NCBI GenBank assembly: GCA_051659505.1
Contig: JBOFOQ010000027.1
Coordinates: 113,042 to 177,041, forward strand
Origin: JAGNZR01 sp051659505
GTDB taxonomy: Bacteria; Fusobacteriota; Fusobacteriia; Fusobacteriales; Fusobacteriaceae
Reading direction: 5' to 3'
Length of the DNA stretch: 64,000 nucleotides
Part shown: piece by piece, positions 43,560 through 53,258 of the stretch
Position numbering within the stretch: position 1 is the stretch's first letter
Layout of the letters: each line of letters begins with the position of its first letter
Made by a program: the position numbers and the translations under genes
Notes under the pieces: model-generated
What the model was told of the DNA's origin: nothing
What the model saw: the letters and a program-made list of their open reading frames with translations, nothing else
Databases searched by the model: none

Positions 43560-45275
43560 ATGAAGCAAGAAATGATAAAAAAATTTATAAGTTATTATAA
43601 ACCTTATAAAAAATTATTTACCTTGGACTTAATTGTAGCTACTATTTCAGCAGCTTGTGAACTAGTGTATCCAATGATGACAAGAAATATTGTAAATAAT
43701 GTAATACCAAATAAGGATTATAACACTATTGTTATTATGGCGATTGTATTTTTTGTTATATATTTGATAAAGATGTTTTGTGCATATTTTATGCAATATT
43801 GGGGTCACCTTGTAGGAGTTAGAATGCAAGCTGATATGCGTCGTGATATATACAAGCACTTGCAAAATTTACCAATAAAATACTTTGATAAAACTGGTAC
43901 AGGAAGTATTATGTCAAGAATTGTAAATGATTTACAAGATATTTCAGAACTTGCACATCATGGACCAGAAGATCTTTTTATATCAGCAATAATGCTAATA
44001 GGTTCATTTATTATTCTTATTAAAATAAATGTGGTTTTAACACTTGCGATATTTTGTGTTTTACCTTTTTTAATTATATTTAGTATGAGTAAAAGAAAAA
44101 AAATGTTAACGGCTTTTGTTAAGAGAAGGGAAAAAACATCTAAAATAAACTCAAGTTTACAAAATAGTATTTCAGGAATAAGAGTTTCTAAAGCTTTTGT
44201 AAATAAAGAAAATGAAATGGAGAAATTTAAAATTAGTAATAGTGAATTTAAGAAATCCAGCGAAGAAGCCTATAAAGTAATGGCAGAATATACTGCTGGA
44301 GTAGGGTTTTTTATGGATATGTTAGACTATATAGTTTTGGCATTAGGTGGGACATTTGCATATTTGGGGAAGATAAATATAGGTGATTTTTTAGCATACT
44401 TACTATATACTAGAATTTTTACTCAACCAATAAAAAGACTTATTGGTTTTGTTGAGCAATACCAAAATGGAATGAGTGGATTTAAAAGATTTGTAGAAAT
44501 AGTAGATGAAGATATTGAAAAAGATCAAGACGCTCATTTGGAACTAGATGAGGTTTATGGGAAAATAGAATTTAAAAATGTTTCTTTCTCACATGAAGAT
44601 AAAGAGGTTTTAAAAAATATCTCTCTAGAAATAGAAAAAGGAAAAATGATAGCCTTAGTAGGACCATCTGGTGGGGGAAAAACAACATTATGTAATTTAA
44701 TTCCAAGATTTTATCCAGTATTAGAAGGGGAAATTCTAATCGATGGCAATAACATAAATACAATTAAACTAGATTCTTTAAGAAAAAATATAGGTATTGT
44801 TCAGCAAGATGTATTTTTATTTACAGGAACTATAAGGGAAAACATAGCAATAGGAAACATAGGAGCAACAGATGAAGAGATAGTGGAAGCAGCTAAAAAA
44901 GCCAATATTCATGAAATGATATTAGAAATGCCTGATGGATATAATACAGAAGTTGGGGAAAGAGGACTTAAACTTTCTGGTGGTCAAAAACAAAGAGTTT
45001 CCATAGCAAGAATATTTCTAAAAAATCCACCAATTTTAATACTTGATGAAGCGACTTCAGCACTAGATAATATTACAGAGCACCTAATTCAAAATTCATT
45101 AAATGACCTGTGTAGAGGCAGAACAACTATTGTTGTAGCTCATAGACTTTCTACTATAAAAAATGCTGATGAAATTATAGTGTTAACAGATAATGGAATA
45201 GAAGAAATTGGAAGTCATGAGGAGCTTATAAATAAAAATGGATTATATAAAGAATTATATGAAAAAATAAAATAG
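43560..45275 (+). CDS. ABC transporter, fused permease and ATPase (MsbA/MdlB-like exporter)
   Basis: A 571-residue half-transporter that should work as a homodimer. Six transmembrane helices occupy about 1-310 (KLFTLDLIVATISAACELVY), and the ATPase about 330-571 has Walker A LVGPSGGGKTTLCNLI, signature LSGGQKQRVSIAR, Walker B ILILDEATSALD and the H-loop VVAHRLSTI. Ribosome site is GTAGGAG. It is a lone half-transporter, so substrate could be lipid, peptide or drug. It lies 44 bases after the DsbA-like gene. Confidence 0.93.
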   Translation: MKQEMIKKFISYYKPYKKLFTLDLIVATISAACELVYPMMTRNIVNNVIPNKDYNTIVIMAIVFFVIYLIKMFCAYFMQYWGHLVGVRMQADMRRDIYKHLQNLPIKYFDKTGTGSIMSRIVNDLQDISELAHHGPEDLFISAIMLIGSFIILIKINVVLTLAIFCVLPFLIIFSMSKRKKMLTAFVKRREKTSKINSSLQNSISGIRVSKAFVNKENEMEKFKISNSEFKKSSEEAYKVMAEYTAGVGFFMDMLDYIVLALGGTFAYLGKINIGDFLAYLLYTRIFTQPIKRLIGFVEQYQNGMSGFKRFVEIVDEDIEKDQDAHLELDEVYGKIEFKNVSFSHEDKEVLKNISLEIEKGKMIALVGPSGGGKTTLCNLIPRFYPVLEGEILIDGNNINTIKLDSLRKNIGIVQQDVFLFTGTIRENIAIGNIGATDEEIVEAAKKANIHEMILEMPDGYNTEVGERGLKLSGGQKQRVSIARIFLKNPPILILDEATSALDNITEHLIQNSLNDLCRGRTTIVVAHRLSTIKNADEIIVLTDNGIEEIGSHEELINKNGLYKELYEKIK

Positions 45276-45359
45276 CTTAAAACTTTGAGAGATGAGAAAA
45301 ATATTTTAAAATTTTTTTAAACAAAAATAATATCTCTTTCGTCTAAATAAAGATTGGAA

Positions 45360-45391
45360 AGTACTCGAAACTAAAAAATAAATAGAGTACT
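45360..45391 (+). promoter_or_regulatory. AGTACTC/GAGTACT inverted repeat upstream of moxR
   Basis: Seven-base perfect arms (45360-45366 and 45385-45391) separated by 18 bases, with a third GTACTC at 45435-45440, close to the ribosome site. Possibly an operator for the moxR-bat operon; no regulator is assigned. Confidence 0.35.
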
Positions 45392-45451
45392 AGAACAAAA
45401 AATATCAAAAAAAAAAAATAAAAAATTTGAAAATGTACTCAGGAGGAAATA

Positions 45452-46387
45452 ATGCAAAAAGAATTAATCGTAAATTTAAAAAAAGAAATTGCTAAAAAAA
45501 TTATAGGACAAGAAGAAATGGTAGATAAAATACTCATTTCTATTTTAACTGGAAATCACATATTATTAGAAGGGTTACCTGGACTTGCAAAATCCTTAAC
45601 AGTTAGCACTGTAGCAGAAACTTTAGGACTTAAATTTTCAAGAATTCAATTTACACCAGATCTTTTACCTAGTGATATAATAGGAACAGAGATATACAAT
45701 GAAAAAACAGGTGAGTTTCATATAAAAAAAGGACCAATATTCGCCAATGTAATATTAGCTGATGAAATAAATAGAGCACCAGCTAAAGTTCAATCTGCTC
45801 TCTTAGAAGCCATGCAAGAAAAGCAAGTAACTATAGCTAATATAACATACAAATTAGACCAACCCTTTATGGTTTTAGCTACACAGAACCCTGTAGAGCA
45901 AGATGGAACATATTCTCTTCCTGAAGCTCAACAAGATAGATTTATAATGAAAGTAAAAGTGGAATATCCAAGTAAAGATGAAGAAAGAACAATACTTGAT
46001 TTATTAACAGGAACAGAAAATTTTGATAATATAGGAATAAAAGAGATTTTAAATAAAGAAAATATAGTTGAACTAAAAAAATTAATAAGAGAGATACATA
46101 TAGATGAAAAACTTAAAGATTACATATTGAGCATAGTCTTTAAAACTAGAGAAGCATCTTCATATATAAGTTACGGAGCGTCTCCTAGAGCTACCATTGC
46201 AATTGTCTTAGCTAGTAAAGCTAATGCATTTTTAAATTCTCGTGAATTTGTTATTCCAGAAGATATAAAAAGAGTTATTTATGATGTTTTAAGACATAGA
46301 ATAGCATTAACATATGAGGCTGAAGCTGAAGGGAAAACAGTTGAAAATATAATAGAAGAGATTATGGAAGGGGTAGAATTACCTTAA
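45452..46387 (+). CDS. MoxR-family AAA+ ATPase
   Basis: A 311-residue chaperone-like ATPase thought to help assemble or activate VWA-domain proteins. Walker A is EGLPGLAKSL, Walker B ILADEINRAPAKVQSALLEA, sensor region VLATQNPVEQDGTYSLPEAQ, and the lid domain follows (YGASPRATIAIVLASKA). AGGAGG lies before the ATG. It heads the bat operon, whose following DUF58, BatA, BatB, BatC and BatD proteins are the usual partners. Confidence 0.95.
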   Translation: MQKELIVNLKKEIAKKIIGQEEMVDKILISILTGNHILLEGLPGLAKSLTVSTVAETLGLKFSRIQFTPDLLPSDIIGTEIYNEKTGEFHIKKGPIFANVILADEINRAPAKVQSALLEAMQEKQVTIANITYKLDQPFMVLATQNPVEQDGTYSLPEAQQDRFIMKVKVEYPSKDEERTILDLLTGTENFDNIGIKEILNKENIVELKKLIREIHIDEKLKDYILSIVFKTREASSYISYGASPRATIAIVLASKANAFLNSREFVIPEDIKRVIYDVLRHRIALTYEAEAEGKTVENIIEEIMEGVELP

Positions 46388-46416
46388 GCTAAATATACAA
46401 TAAAGGAGAAGACTCT

Positions 46417-47229
46417 ATGGATAAGCAAGAAATACTTAAAAAAATAAAAACAATAGAGATAAATTCTAATATTATAGCTAATAATATATTTTCTGGTAGT
46501 TATCACTCATGTTTTAAAGGGAATGGAATGGAGTTTGCAGATATAAGACGATATTCCCCTGGTGATGACGTTAAAAAAATTGATTGGAAAGTAACAGCAC
46601 GGCAAAGAAAAGCCTATGTAAAAGAATTTGTTGAGGAAAGAGAGCTTTCTATATTTTTAGTTATTGATATATCAAAATCCAATAGTTTTTGGAAGAAAAA
46701 AGAGATGATTGGTGAGTTATTAGCTACCTTAGGTTTTAGTGCAAATAAAAATGATGATAAAGTAGGTGCTTTATTTTTTACTGATAGAGTTGAAAAATTT
46801 ATTCCATTGAAAAAAGGAAAAAAACATACTTTATCAATATTAAATAATTTTCTTACTTTGGAAACACAGGGAAGTGGGACTAACATAGATGTGGTATTAA
46901 ACTTTTTTAATAAAGTAGTTAAGAAAAAATCCATTGTTTTTTTAATATCTGATTTCTTAGATGAAAACTATGAAAAGAGTTTAAAAATAACAGAAAGTAA
47001 ACATGATTTAATCCCCATTAGAATTTTAGATAGAGGTAATGAAACACTTCCTAAAGGAGCAATATTTGAACTTATAGACTCTGAAACAGGGGAAGAGATA
47101 ATAATTGAGAATTTTAAAGAGGATATATCTTTAAGTTCAAATTTAAAAATGAAAAAATCAATAACTATTTTTACAGATGAAGATTATATAAAAGCTCTTC
47201 TACAGTTTTTTAATCAAAGGAGAGGATAA
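46417..47229 (+). CDS. DUF58 domain protein (MoxR partner)
   Basis: A 270-residue soluble protein: FSGSYHSCFKGNGMEFADIR and YSPGDDVKKIDWKVTARQ are the DUF58 hallmarks, followed by a degenerate VWA fold (FLVIDISKSNSFWKKKEM; SIVFLISDFLDENYEKSL). In other bacteria these proteins couple MoxR ATPases to the membrane VWA proteins. It lies between moxR and the next gene, whose ATG overlaps its stop codon, so the operon is tightly linked. Confidence 0.92.
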   Translation: MDKQEILKKIKTIEINSNIIANNIFSGSYHSCFKGNGMEFADIRRYSPGDDVKKIDWKVTARQRKAYVKEFVEERELSIFLVIDISKSNSFWKKKEMIGELLATLGFSANKNDDKVGALFFTDRVEKFIPLKKGKKHTLSILNNFLTLETQGSGTNIDVVLNFFNKVVKKKSIVFLISDFLDENYEKSLKITESKHDLIPIRILDRGNETLPKGAIFELIDSETGEEIIIENFKEDISLSSNLKMKKSITIFTDEDYIKALLQFFNQRRG

Positions 47230-48035
47230 TGAAGAAAATATCAATGTTACTATTTATTTTTATTTTAACTATACAATCCTATACAAATCAAAAATTTAAT
47301 TTAGGTGATAAAATAAATTTAAAAATAGTAAATAGTACAGAATCAGAAATAAAAGAAAGTTTTGAGAAGGTTAAAAATATAGAACTTGAAAGTGTAAAGC
47401 AAGATAAAAATGGAGTTATAGTTGTTTTCAGAGCTTTTGAATTAGGTAAGAAGACAGTTAAAGTTGGTAATAAAAAAATAGAGTTTGAAGTGGTTACCAA
47501 TTTAGATGAAAATGATAAGGAAATATACATGGATTTAAGTGATAATAGCAATAAAGAGATGTTTAAATTGACTTTTCCTTTTATATCTTTATTATCTCTT
47601 ATAAGTTTCATAGTGGGATTATATTTTTTAATAAAATCAAGAAAGAAAAATAAAATCTTATCTCCCAGTGAGGAGTTTAACTTAGGAATGAAATCTTTAG
47701 ATACAAACAATTGGAGCTATGAAATAAGTTACTTTTTAAGAAAATATATAGACCATGTGTATACAAGTAATTTTATAAGTGGAAATTATGAAAAAATTGG
47801 TGTTGTAGAAAATGAAGATATATATTTCTTAAAAACCTTAGATAACTATAAATTTTCAAATAGAAATTTAGAAAATGAAGATTTAGAAAAAGAAAATTTA
47901 ATTAAGAAAACATATATAATATTTGAAAGAATAGAAAAATCATTAAAAGAAAATGAAAAGAATAAAAAAAATAGTGAGAATAATAAAAAAAACAATGAAT
48001 TCTTAGAAGAAAATGAGGTGAAATCTAATGTTTAA
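47229..48035 (+). CDS. Bat-operon membrane protein of unassigned family
   Basis: A 268-residue protein with a signal peptide (ISMLLFIFILTIQSY, residues 4-18), a periplasmic beta-rich region of about 90 residues, one transmembrane helix near 115-135 (FPFISLLSLISFIVGLYFLI) and a basic then Asn/Glu-rich cytoplasmic tail. Its place, between DUF58 and batA with overlaps at both ends, and its layout resemble the DUF4381-type protein found in other MoxR-Bat operons, but similarity cannot be proved by eye. It probably acts as a membrane part of the Bat complex. Confidence 0.75.
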   Translation: MKKISMLLFIFILTIQSYTNQKFNLGDKINLKIVNSTESEIKESFEKVKNIELESVKQDKNGVIVVFRAFELGKKTVKVGNKKIEFEVVTNLDENDKEIYMDLSDNSNKEMFKLTFPFISLLSLISFIVGLYFLIKSRKKNKILSPSEEFNLGMKSLDTNNWSYEISYFLRKYIDHVYTSNFISGNYEKIGVVENEDIYFLKTLDNYKFSNRNLENEDLEKENLIKKTYIIFERIEKSLKENEKNKKNSENNKKNNEFLEENEVKSNV

Positions 48036-48993
48036 ATTTAATAACCCTTATTTTTTACTATTAATATTAGTAGTTTTATATATTTTCTTTCAAAAGAGAA
48101 GTAAACACAAAAAAGGGATTAAAATACCTAGCATAATGCCACTAAAAAATAAAATAAAAAGAACTAAAAAGCATTTAATATCAAAATATTTTTTATTGTT
48201 CTCTTTAATTTTAATGATAATAGCACTAGCTAGACCTCAAATGGTATCTCAAAATGTAAAGATAAAAAAAGATGCTATTGATATGGTAATTTCTCTAGAT
48301 TTATCAAAATCTATGGAACAAGTGGATTTTAAACCTAATAGACTAGAAAAAGCAAAGGAAATATTAAAAGAATTTGTAGCAAAAAGAAGTGGAGATAGAG
48401 TCTCTCTTGTGGTATTTGGAGGAGACGCCTATACAAAAGTACCACTAACATTTGACCATTCTGTTATTCAAAAAGTTGTAGGAGATATCACAACAGAGGA
48501 TATAACAAGTAATGACAGAACTGCTATAGGAATGGGACTAGGTGTTGCTATTAACAGACTTAAAGAGTCTTCTTCAAAATCTAAAGTAATTATTTTATTA
48601 ACTGATGGAGAAAATAACTCTGGTGAAATGAGTCCAGTTGCAGCAACTAAAATAGCTAAAGAATTAGGTATAAAAGTTTATACTGTTGGAATAGGTGCAC
48701 GGGAAATGGTGATACCTAGTTTCTTTGGAAATAGAACAGTTGTGAATAGAGAACTTGATGAAAATCTTTTAGAGCATATGGCAAGTGAAACTGGTGGAAA
48801 ATACTTTAGAGCAAGTAATCCTGAGGAATTTAAAGCTATTTTTGTTGAAATTGATAAATTAGAAAAAACGGAAATAGAAGGTAGAGAATATTATGAAAAA
48901 CAAGAACTATATGAAAATTTATTAAAAATTTCATTAATATTATTAGCTATTGCTCTAGGACTACAATATTTAATATTTATAAAAATACCATAG
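48028..48993 (+). CDS. batA: VWA-domain aerotolerance protein BatA
   Basis: A 321-residue membrane protein with N-terminal helices (about 5-20 and 55-75), a VWA domain (about 88-285) and a C-terminal helix. The MIDAS motif is DMVISLDLSKSMEQVDF (DxSxS), with Thr in TAIGMGLGVA and Asp in IILLTDGENNSGEMSP. It overlaps the previous gene by 8 bases. Bat proteins were linked to oxygen tolerance in Bacteroides; the mechanism is not known. Confidence 0.93.
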   Translation: MFKFNNPYFLLLILVVLYIFFQKRSKHKKGIKIPSIMPLKNKIKRTKKHLISKYFLLFSLILMIIALARPQMVSQNVKIKKDAIDMVISLDLSKSMEQVDFKPNRLEKAKEILKEFVAKRSGDRVSLVVFGGDAYTKVPLTFDHSVIQKVVGDITTEDITSNDRTAIGMGLGVAINRLKESSSKSKVIILLTDGENNSGEMSPVAATKIAKELGIKVYTVGIGAREMVIPSFFGNRTVVNRELDENLLEHMASETGGKYFRASNPEEFKAIFVEIDKLEKTEIEGREYYEKQELYENLLKISLILLAIALGLQYLIFIKIP

Positions 48994-49005
48994 GGAGTGA
49001 GATTA

Positions 49006-49968
49006 TTGGAGTTTGGTAACATGAAATATCTAATATATATATTATTTCCTATTTGTATAGGAATAATAACTTGTTTAGGTATTATGAAAAAAAATAGATT
49101 AATAAATTCATTAAAGTTTAAAGTACATAAGAAAACAGAAATAATAAAAGGTCTCCTTTTTGTAATAGGTGGAATTTTTGTATTTGTAGCTCTACTTTCT
49201 CCTCAGAAACTTATTGAGGAAGAAAAACAAGAAGTTAAAGGCCTAGACATATATATATTAATAGATACTTCCAATTCTATGATGGTTGAAGATGTTTATC
49301 CAACAAGACTAGCTAGAGCGAAACAAGTAATAGAAGAGGTATTAAATGATTTAAAAGGTGATCGTATAGGGATAATTCCTTTTTCAGATAGTGCATATGT
49401 GCAATTGCCACTAACTGATGACTATACCATGGCAAATAACTACATAGATGCCATAGATACAACTCTTATTTCAGGTGGTGGAACTGAACTATTATCTGCT
49501 ATTAAATTAGCGGAAATTTCTTTTAAAGAAACTGCTACAGAAAATCCAGTAGTACTTATTGTATCTGACGGTGGAGACTATAATAAAACATTATCAGATT
49601 ACATAAAAGGTACTAAATTAAAAATTTATAGTATGGGGATAGGAACAAAAGAAGGTAACATAGTCCCTGAATATGAGAAAGGGAAAAAAATAGGATTTAT
49701 AAAGGATAAAAGTGGAAGTGCAGCTTTAAGTAAATTAAATTCTGAACTTTTAAAAGATATTTCAGGAGAGAACTATTTTGAAATTAATAACACTAAAGAT
49801 GAAAGCAAGAGATTTGTTAAAGCAATTTCAAATTTAGAAAGAAATAATGTAAGAGAGGAAAATTTAAAAAATTATAGAAAATATTTTCAGTATCCACTTT
49901 TCTTAGGGATAATTTTACTATTAATCGCATATTTAATAAAAGGTGGTATAAGAAATGAAGAAAAATAA
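49006..49968 (+). CDS. batB: VWA-domain aerotolerance protein BatB
   Basis: A 320-residue paralogue of BatA with the same layout: N-terminal helices, a VWA domain with MIDAS DIYILIDTSNSMMVEDVY (DxSxS), TTLISGGGTELLSAI, and VLIVSDGGDYNKT, and a C-terminal helix (FQYPLFLGIILLLIAYLI). The start is placed at TTG 49006 because GGGAGTG sits 6 bases upstream; the in-frame GTG at 48997 is part of that site. Its end overlaps the start of the following gene by 14 bases. Confidence 0.9.
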   Translation: MEFGNMKYLIYILFPICIGIITCLGIMKKNRLINSLKFKVHKKTEIIKGLLFVIGGIFVFVALLSPQKLIEEEKQEVKGLDIYILIDTSNSMMVEDVYPTRLARAKQVIEEVLNDLKGDRIGIIPFSDSAYVQLPLTDDYTMANNYIDAIDTTLISGGGTELLSAIKLAEISFKETATENPVVLIVSDGGDYNKTLSDYIKGTKLKIYSMGIGTKEGNIVPEYEKGKKIGFIKDKSGSAALSKLNSELLKDISGENYFEINNTKDESKRFVKAISNLERNNVREENLKNYRKYFQYPLFLGIILLLIAYLIKGGIRNEEK

Positions 49969-50899
49969 ACATTTATTTATTGTTATATTATCCTTTATTA
50001 TTTTCATATTATCAATTAATTCCATGAGAGAATATTATTATATAAGAAAGGGCAATATTTCTATAAAAGAGTTAAAGTATGAAGAGGCTAAAATATCTTA
50101 TGAAAAGGCAATGAAGATAAAAGATAGAGTAGGGACAAAGAGTAATTTAATAAAAACTTTTTATGCTTCTGAAAATTATGATAAAGTTATTGAAGAAAAG
50201 CACGAAGAGTATTTTTTAAAAGGAAACTCTATAATAAAAAATGTAACTAAAAATCCAATGAATAAAGAAAGCAATAAAGAAGAGAATACTTCAAATAAAG
50301 AAATAGGACCTAAAGAAGCCCTTTTAGAATATAAAAAACAACTAAAAATTAATGAAGATATAAATATTAAAAAAAATTATGAAATAATTTTAGAAAAATT
50401 AAAAAATCAAGAACAGGATAAGAGTAAGGACAAAGATAAAGATAAGAAAGAAGAGCAAAAACAAGATAAAAATCAAGAACAAGATGAACAAAAGAAAGAG
50501 CAAAGCAAAGAACAAGATGAAAAGAAAGAACAAGATGAAAAGAAAGAGCAAGATGAAGAGAAAGAGCAAGATGAAAAGAAAGAACAAGATGAAAAGAAAG
50601 AGCTAGATGAAGAGAAAGAGCAAAGCAAAGAACAAGATGAAAAGAAAGAGCAAGATGAAAAGAAAGAGCAAGATGAAAAGAAAGAGCAAGATGAAGAGAA
50701 AGATAAAAAACAAGAGCAGAAACAAGAACAAAGTTTAGAGAAATCTGAACCACTAACTGAGGAACAAAAAAAAGAAAACAGAAAAGAAGAAGAGATAAGA
50801 TTTATACTAAAACAATTAGAAGGAAATGAGAAACAAGCATTTAAAAATAATGAAAGATTTATAAATCAAGGAAATCCAGAAAGTGAAAATAGATGGTAG
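49955..50899 (+). CDS. batC: BatC-like TPR protein with a hexapeptide repeat tract
   Basis: A 314-residue protein: N-terminal signal anchor (HLFIVILSFIIFILSINSM), TPR-like helices (about 30-150, YEEAKISYEKAMKIKDRVGT and GPKEALLEYKKQLKINED), then about 130 residues of Lys/Glu/Gln/Asp low complexity, mostly repeats of KEQDEK, and a conserved-looking end FILKQLEGNEKQAFKNN. TPR plus charged linker plus that end is the pattern of BatC/BatE. It sits between batB and batD. The DNA of the tract is an imperfect 18-bp tandem repeat, so its length may vary among strains. Confidence 0.85.
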   Translation: MKKNKHLFIVILSFIIFILSINSMREYYYIRKGNISIKELKYEEAKISYEKAMKIKDRVGTKSNLIKTFYASENYDKVIEEKHEEYFLKGNSIIKNVTKNPMNKESNKEENTSNKEIGPKEALLEYKKQLKINEDINIKKNYEIILEKLKNQEQDKSKDKDKDKKEEQKQDKNQEQDEQKKEQSKEQDEKKEQDEKKEQDEEKEQDEKKEQDEKKELDEEKEQSKEQDEKKEQDEKKEQDEKKEQDEEKDKKQEQKQEQSLEKSEPLTEEQKKENRKEEEIRFILKQLEGNEKQAFKNNERFINQGNPESENRW

Positions 50900-50910
50900 G
50901 TGAAAAAATA

Positions 50911-52530
50911 ATGAACAAAATTAAATTATTACTAATATTCATATTTGTTAGTGTTTTATCTTTTAGCTCAATAACAATGTACACAAATACTAATAAAATT
51001 GCAATGAACGAAGGTTTAGAAATCACCATTGAGTTTATAGATACAGATAAAGGGAATTATATAATTGAAGGTTTAGATGATTTTGAAGTTATTTCAAGAA
51101 GTAGTAGTTCTTATTTTTCATCTGTTAATTTTAAATCTTCTAAAAAGTTAGTTGATAAATATGTTTTAAAGCCTTCAAAGATAGGAAAACTATCTCTTGA
51201 AGTAAAAACAAAAACAGAAAAATCTAATAAACTAAATATAGAAGTGTTAAACCAATATGACAATAAAACTGATGAAAATATTGCAATATCAAAAGGAAAT
51301 ACTCAACTAGAAGGGACAAAATATTACTATTCAAAAAATAATTTAGAGAATAAAACATTATATTTTGGTCAAAAAGCTGTTTATGAAGAAGATTTTATAG
51401 TATTGAAACAGCTGAGAGGATTTGAATATAAAGAAAGACCACTATTTACAGATCTTTCAATAAAAGACTATACTTCTACTAGAAGAAATACAAATGAGTT
51501 CCAAAGAGAAGTAAATTCTCAAGGAGTTTCACAATTTAGGTTAAATCTTTTCAGTGGAATATTTCAAGGAAATTCAAGTGGAAAAAAAATAATAAAAACA
51601 GCAAAAGTTGAAGTAGTAGACGACAAAATTTTGTATTTAGGTGGAAAAAATATAACTGTTGAAATAATTCCTTTACCTGAAGGAAAAATAGAAAGCTATA
51701 GAGATATAGTAGGAGATTTAAATTTAGAGTCTAAGTGGAGCAGTGTTGAAATAGAAAATGGAAAAACTGTAACACTAAATTTAAAACTTTATGGAGATGT
51801 TAACTTAGATAATATAAAAACTATTGATATTCAAAAAAATTCTAAATATAACGTATTTGAAACTATAAAAAATGAAGTTTTGGAAATAAGAGAAGGGAAA
51901 GTTTATTCTGAAAAAGATTTTGAAATAGTTTTTGTTCCAAAGGGAGATGGAGAGATTGTTATTCCAAGTATTAAAATTGGATATTTTAATACAAGAACAA
52001 AAAAATATGAAGAAAAAATAGTGCCAGAACAAATAATTAATGTTGAGCCAAATTTAGAATTATCTGAAGATAAAACTTTAAATAATATCAATATATTAAA
52101 AGAAGAAGATGTTCTCAATGAAAATGAAACAAAAACAAGCAAAAATGAAGAGGTTTCTTTTAAATTTGTAGAAGAGATAAAGGAAAATAGTAATGTAACG
52201 CCTTTAAATATAGCTTTATTTATTATAGTTATTTTAGAAGGATTACTAATATTCTATTTATTAATTAAAAATAAAAAGAAAAAAGTAAAGGAAATAAGCT
52301 CTTTAAAAGATTTTGAAAAAGTAAAAACACAAGATGAATTTCATAGAATCTACTGTGAATATATGAAAAAATACCATAACTTTAATCCTACTGCTCATTC
52401 AGAGTCTAGATTAGATAATAATACTTTAATTGAAATTAATAGAATTATGGAAGGGTATAAATATTCTAAAAAGGATTTTAATATGAAAGAGATTATAAAG
52501 AGGTTGGAAGAAGTAGAGAAAGGAGAGTAG
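50911..52530 (+). CDS. batD: BatD-like aerotolerance protein
   Basis: A 539-residue protein: signal peptide (residues 1-19, KLLLIFIFVSVLSFS), a large beta-rich periplasmic part with repeated Ig-like segments (about 25-425), one transmembrane helix near 437-457 (NIALFIIVILEGLLIFYLLI) and a small cytoplasmic domain. This is the BatD (oxygen tolerance) architecture. The ATG at 50911 has TAGGTGA 8 bases upstream and gives a proper signal peptide; a longer frame starts inside batC. It is the last gene of the operon before a terminator. Confidence 0.88.
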   Translation: MNKIKLLLIFIFVSVLSFSSITMYTNTNKIAMNEGLEITIEFIDTDKGNYIIEGLDDFEVISRSSSSYFSSVNFKSSKKLVDKYVLKPSKIGKLSLEVKTKTEKSNKLNIEVLNQYDNKTDENIAISKGNTQLEGTKYYYSKNNLENKTLYFGQKAVYEEDFIVLKQLRGFEYKERPLFTDLSIKDYTSTRRNTNEFQREVNSQGVSQFRLNLFSGIFQGNSSGKKIIKTAKVEVVDDKILYLGGKNITVEIIPLPEGKIESYRDIVGDLNLESKWSSVEIENGKTVTLNLKLYGDVNLDNIKTIDIQKNSKYNVFETIKNEVLEIREGKVYSEKDFEIVFVPKGDGEIVIPSIKIGYFNTRTKKYEEKIVPEQIINVEPNLELSEDKTLNNINILKEEDVLNENETKTSKNEEVSFKFVEEIKENSNVTPLNIALFIIVILEGLLIFYLLIKNKKKKVKEISSLKDFEKVKTQDEFHRIYCEYMKKYHNFNPTAHSESRLDNNTLIEINRIMEGYKYSKKDFNMKEIIKRLEEVEKGE

Positions 52531-52547
52531 TTAACAGATTATAAAAA

Positions 52548-52585
52548 AAAATGCAAGAGAATCAATTTGACTCTCTTGCATTTTC
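52548..52585. terminator. Bidirectional terminator between batD and the cyclophilin gene
   Basis: A 13-bp stem (52548-52560 with 52572-52584) with an 11-nt loop and A/T flanks on both sides. Confidence 0.85.
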
Positions 52586-52601
52586 TTTTACCTTTTATTT
52601 A

Positions 52602-53258
52602 TTACTTCTTAATAGCTTTTTCTATTTTAGCTACAAATTCTGCATTATTTTTTAATAATTCAGTAGCATCTCCAGTTATTTCGATAGTATTAATAATATC
52701 TCCTTGAGCAATAGCATTTACAATTTTTTGATCTTCAGGAGAAACAACTTCACCAAATATTGTATGCTTGTTATTTAACCATGATGTTTCAACGTGAGTT
52801 ATAAAAAATTGAGAACCGTTAGTTCCAGGTCCTGCATTAGCCATTGCTAATATTCCAGGTTTAGAAAATGAATGTCCATTATTAAATTCATCTTGGAAAT
52901 TATAACCAGGTCCACCTGCTCCAGTTCCAGTAGGATCTCCACCTTGAATCATGAAATCAGCTATAACTCTATGGAATTTAATCCCATCATAATAAGCATT
53001 TGTAGCTAAAACAACCATATTCGTAACTGTTATTGGTGCTGCATCTAGAAATAAATTTATATTAATATCTCCTTTTGATGTTTTTATTATTGCACCTATT
53101 TTTGAATTTGTCATTGGTACTGCCTCCTTATTTTCTGCTGCTATTAGTTTTTTTCCTTTAAATATTGAGTAAGGGTCTTGTCCTTTCACTCTTGACGCAA
53201 TTATGTGGACAATTAATATTACCACACTTAGGATTAAAATGTTAGTTAATTTTTTCAT
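52602..53258 (-). CDS. Cyclophilin-type peptidyl-prolyl isomerase, membrane-anchored or exported
   Basis: Catalyses proline cis-trans isomerisation to help protein folding. Residues 1-23 are an N-terminal hydrophobic anchor or signal (NILILSVVILIVHIIASRV), so it acts outside the cytoplasm. The cyclophilin core shows the catalytic Arg in IKFHRVIADFMIQGGDPTGT, then GILAMANAGPGTNGSQFFIT and the Trp/His segment TSWLNNKHTIFGEV. The start at 53258 has AGGTG upstream and overlaps the last 17 bases of the preceding gene. Third gene of the THUMP methyltransferase operon. Confidence 0.93.
   Translation of the reverse strand: MKKLTNILILSVVILIVHIIASRVKGQDPYSIFKGKKLIAAENKEAVPMTNSKIGAIIKTSKGDININLFLDAAPITVTNMVVLATNAYYDGIKFHRVIADFMIQGGDPTGTGAGGPGYNFQDEFNNGHSFSKPGILAMANAGPGTNGSQFFITHVETSWLNNKHTIFGEVVSPEDQKIVNAIAQGDIINTIEITGDATELLKNNAEFVAKIEKAIKK

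Noticed and set aside
50367..50753. Long reverse-strand open frames opposite the BatC repeat tract
   Set aside because: They arise from the low-complexity Lys/Glu codons on the other strand and give Leu/Phe-rich nonsense without start signals.
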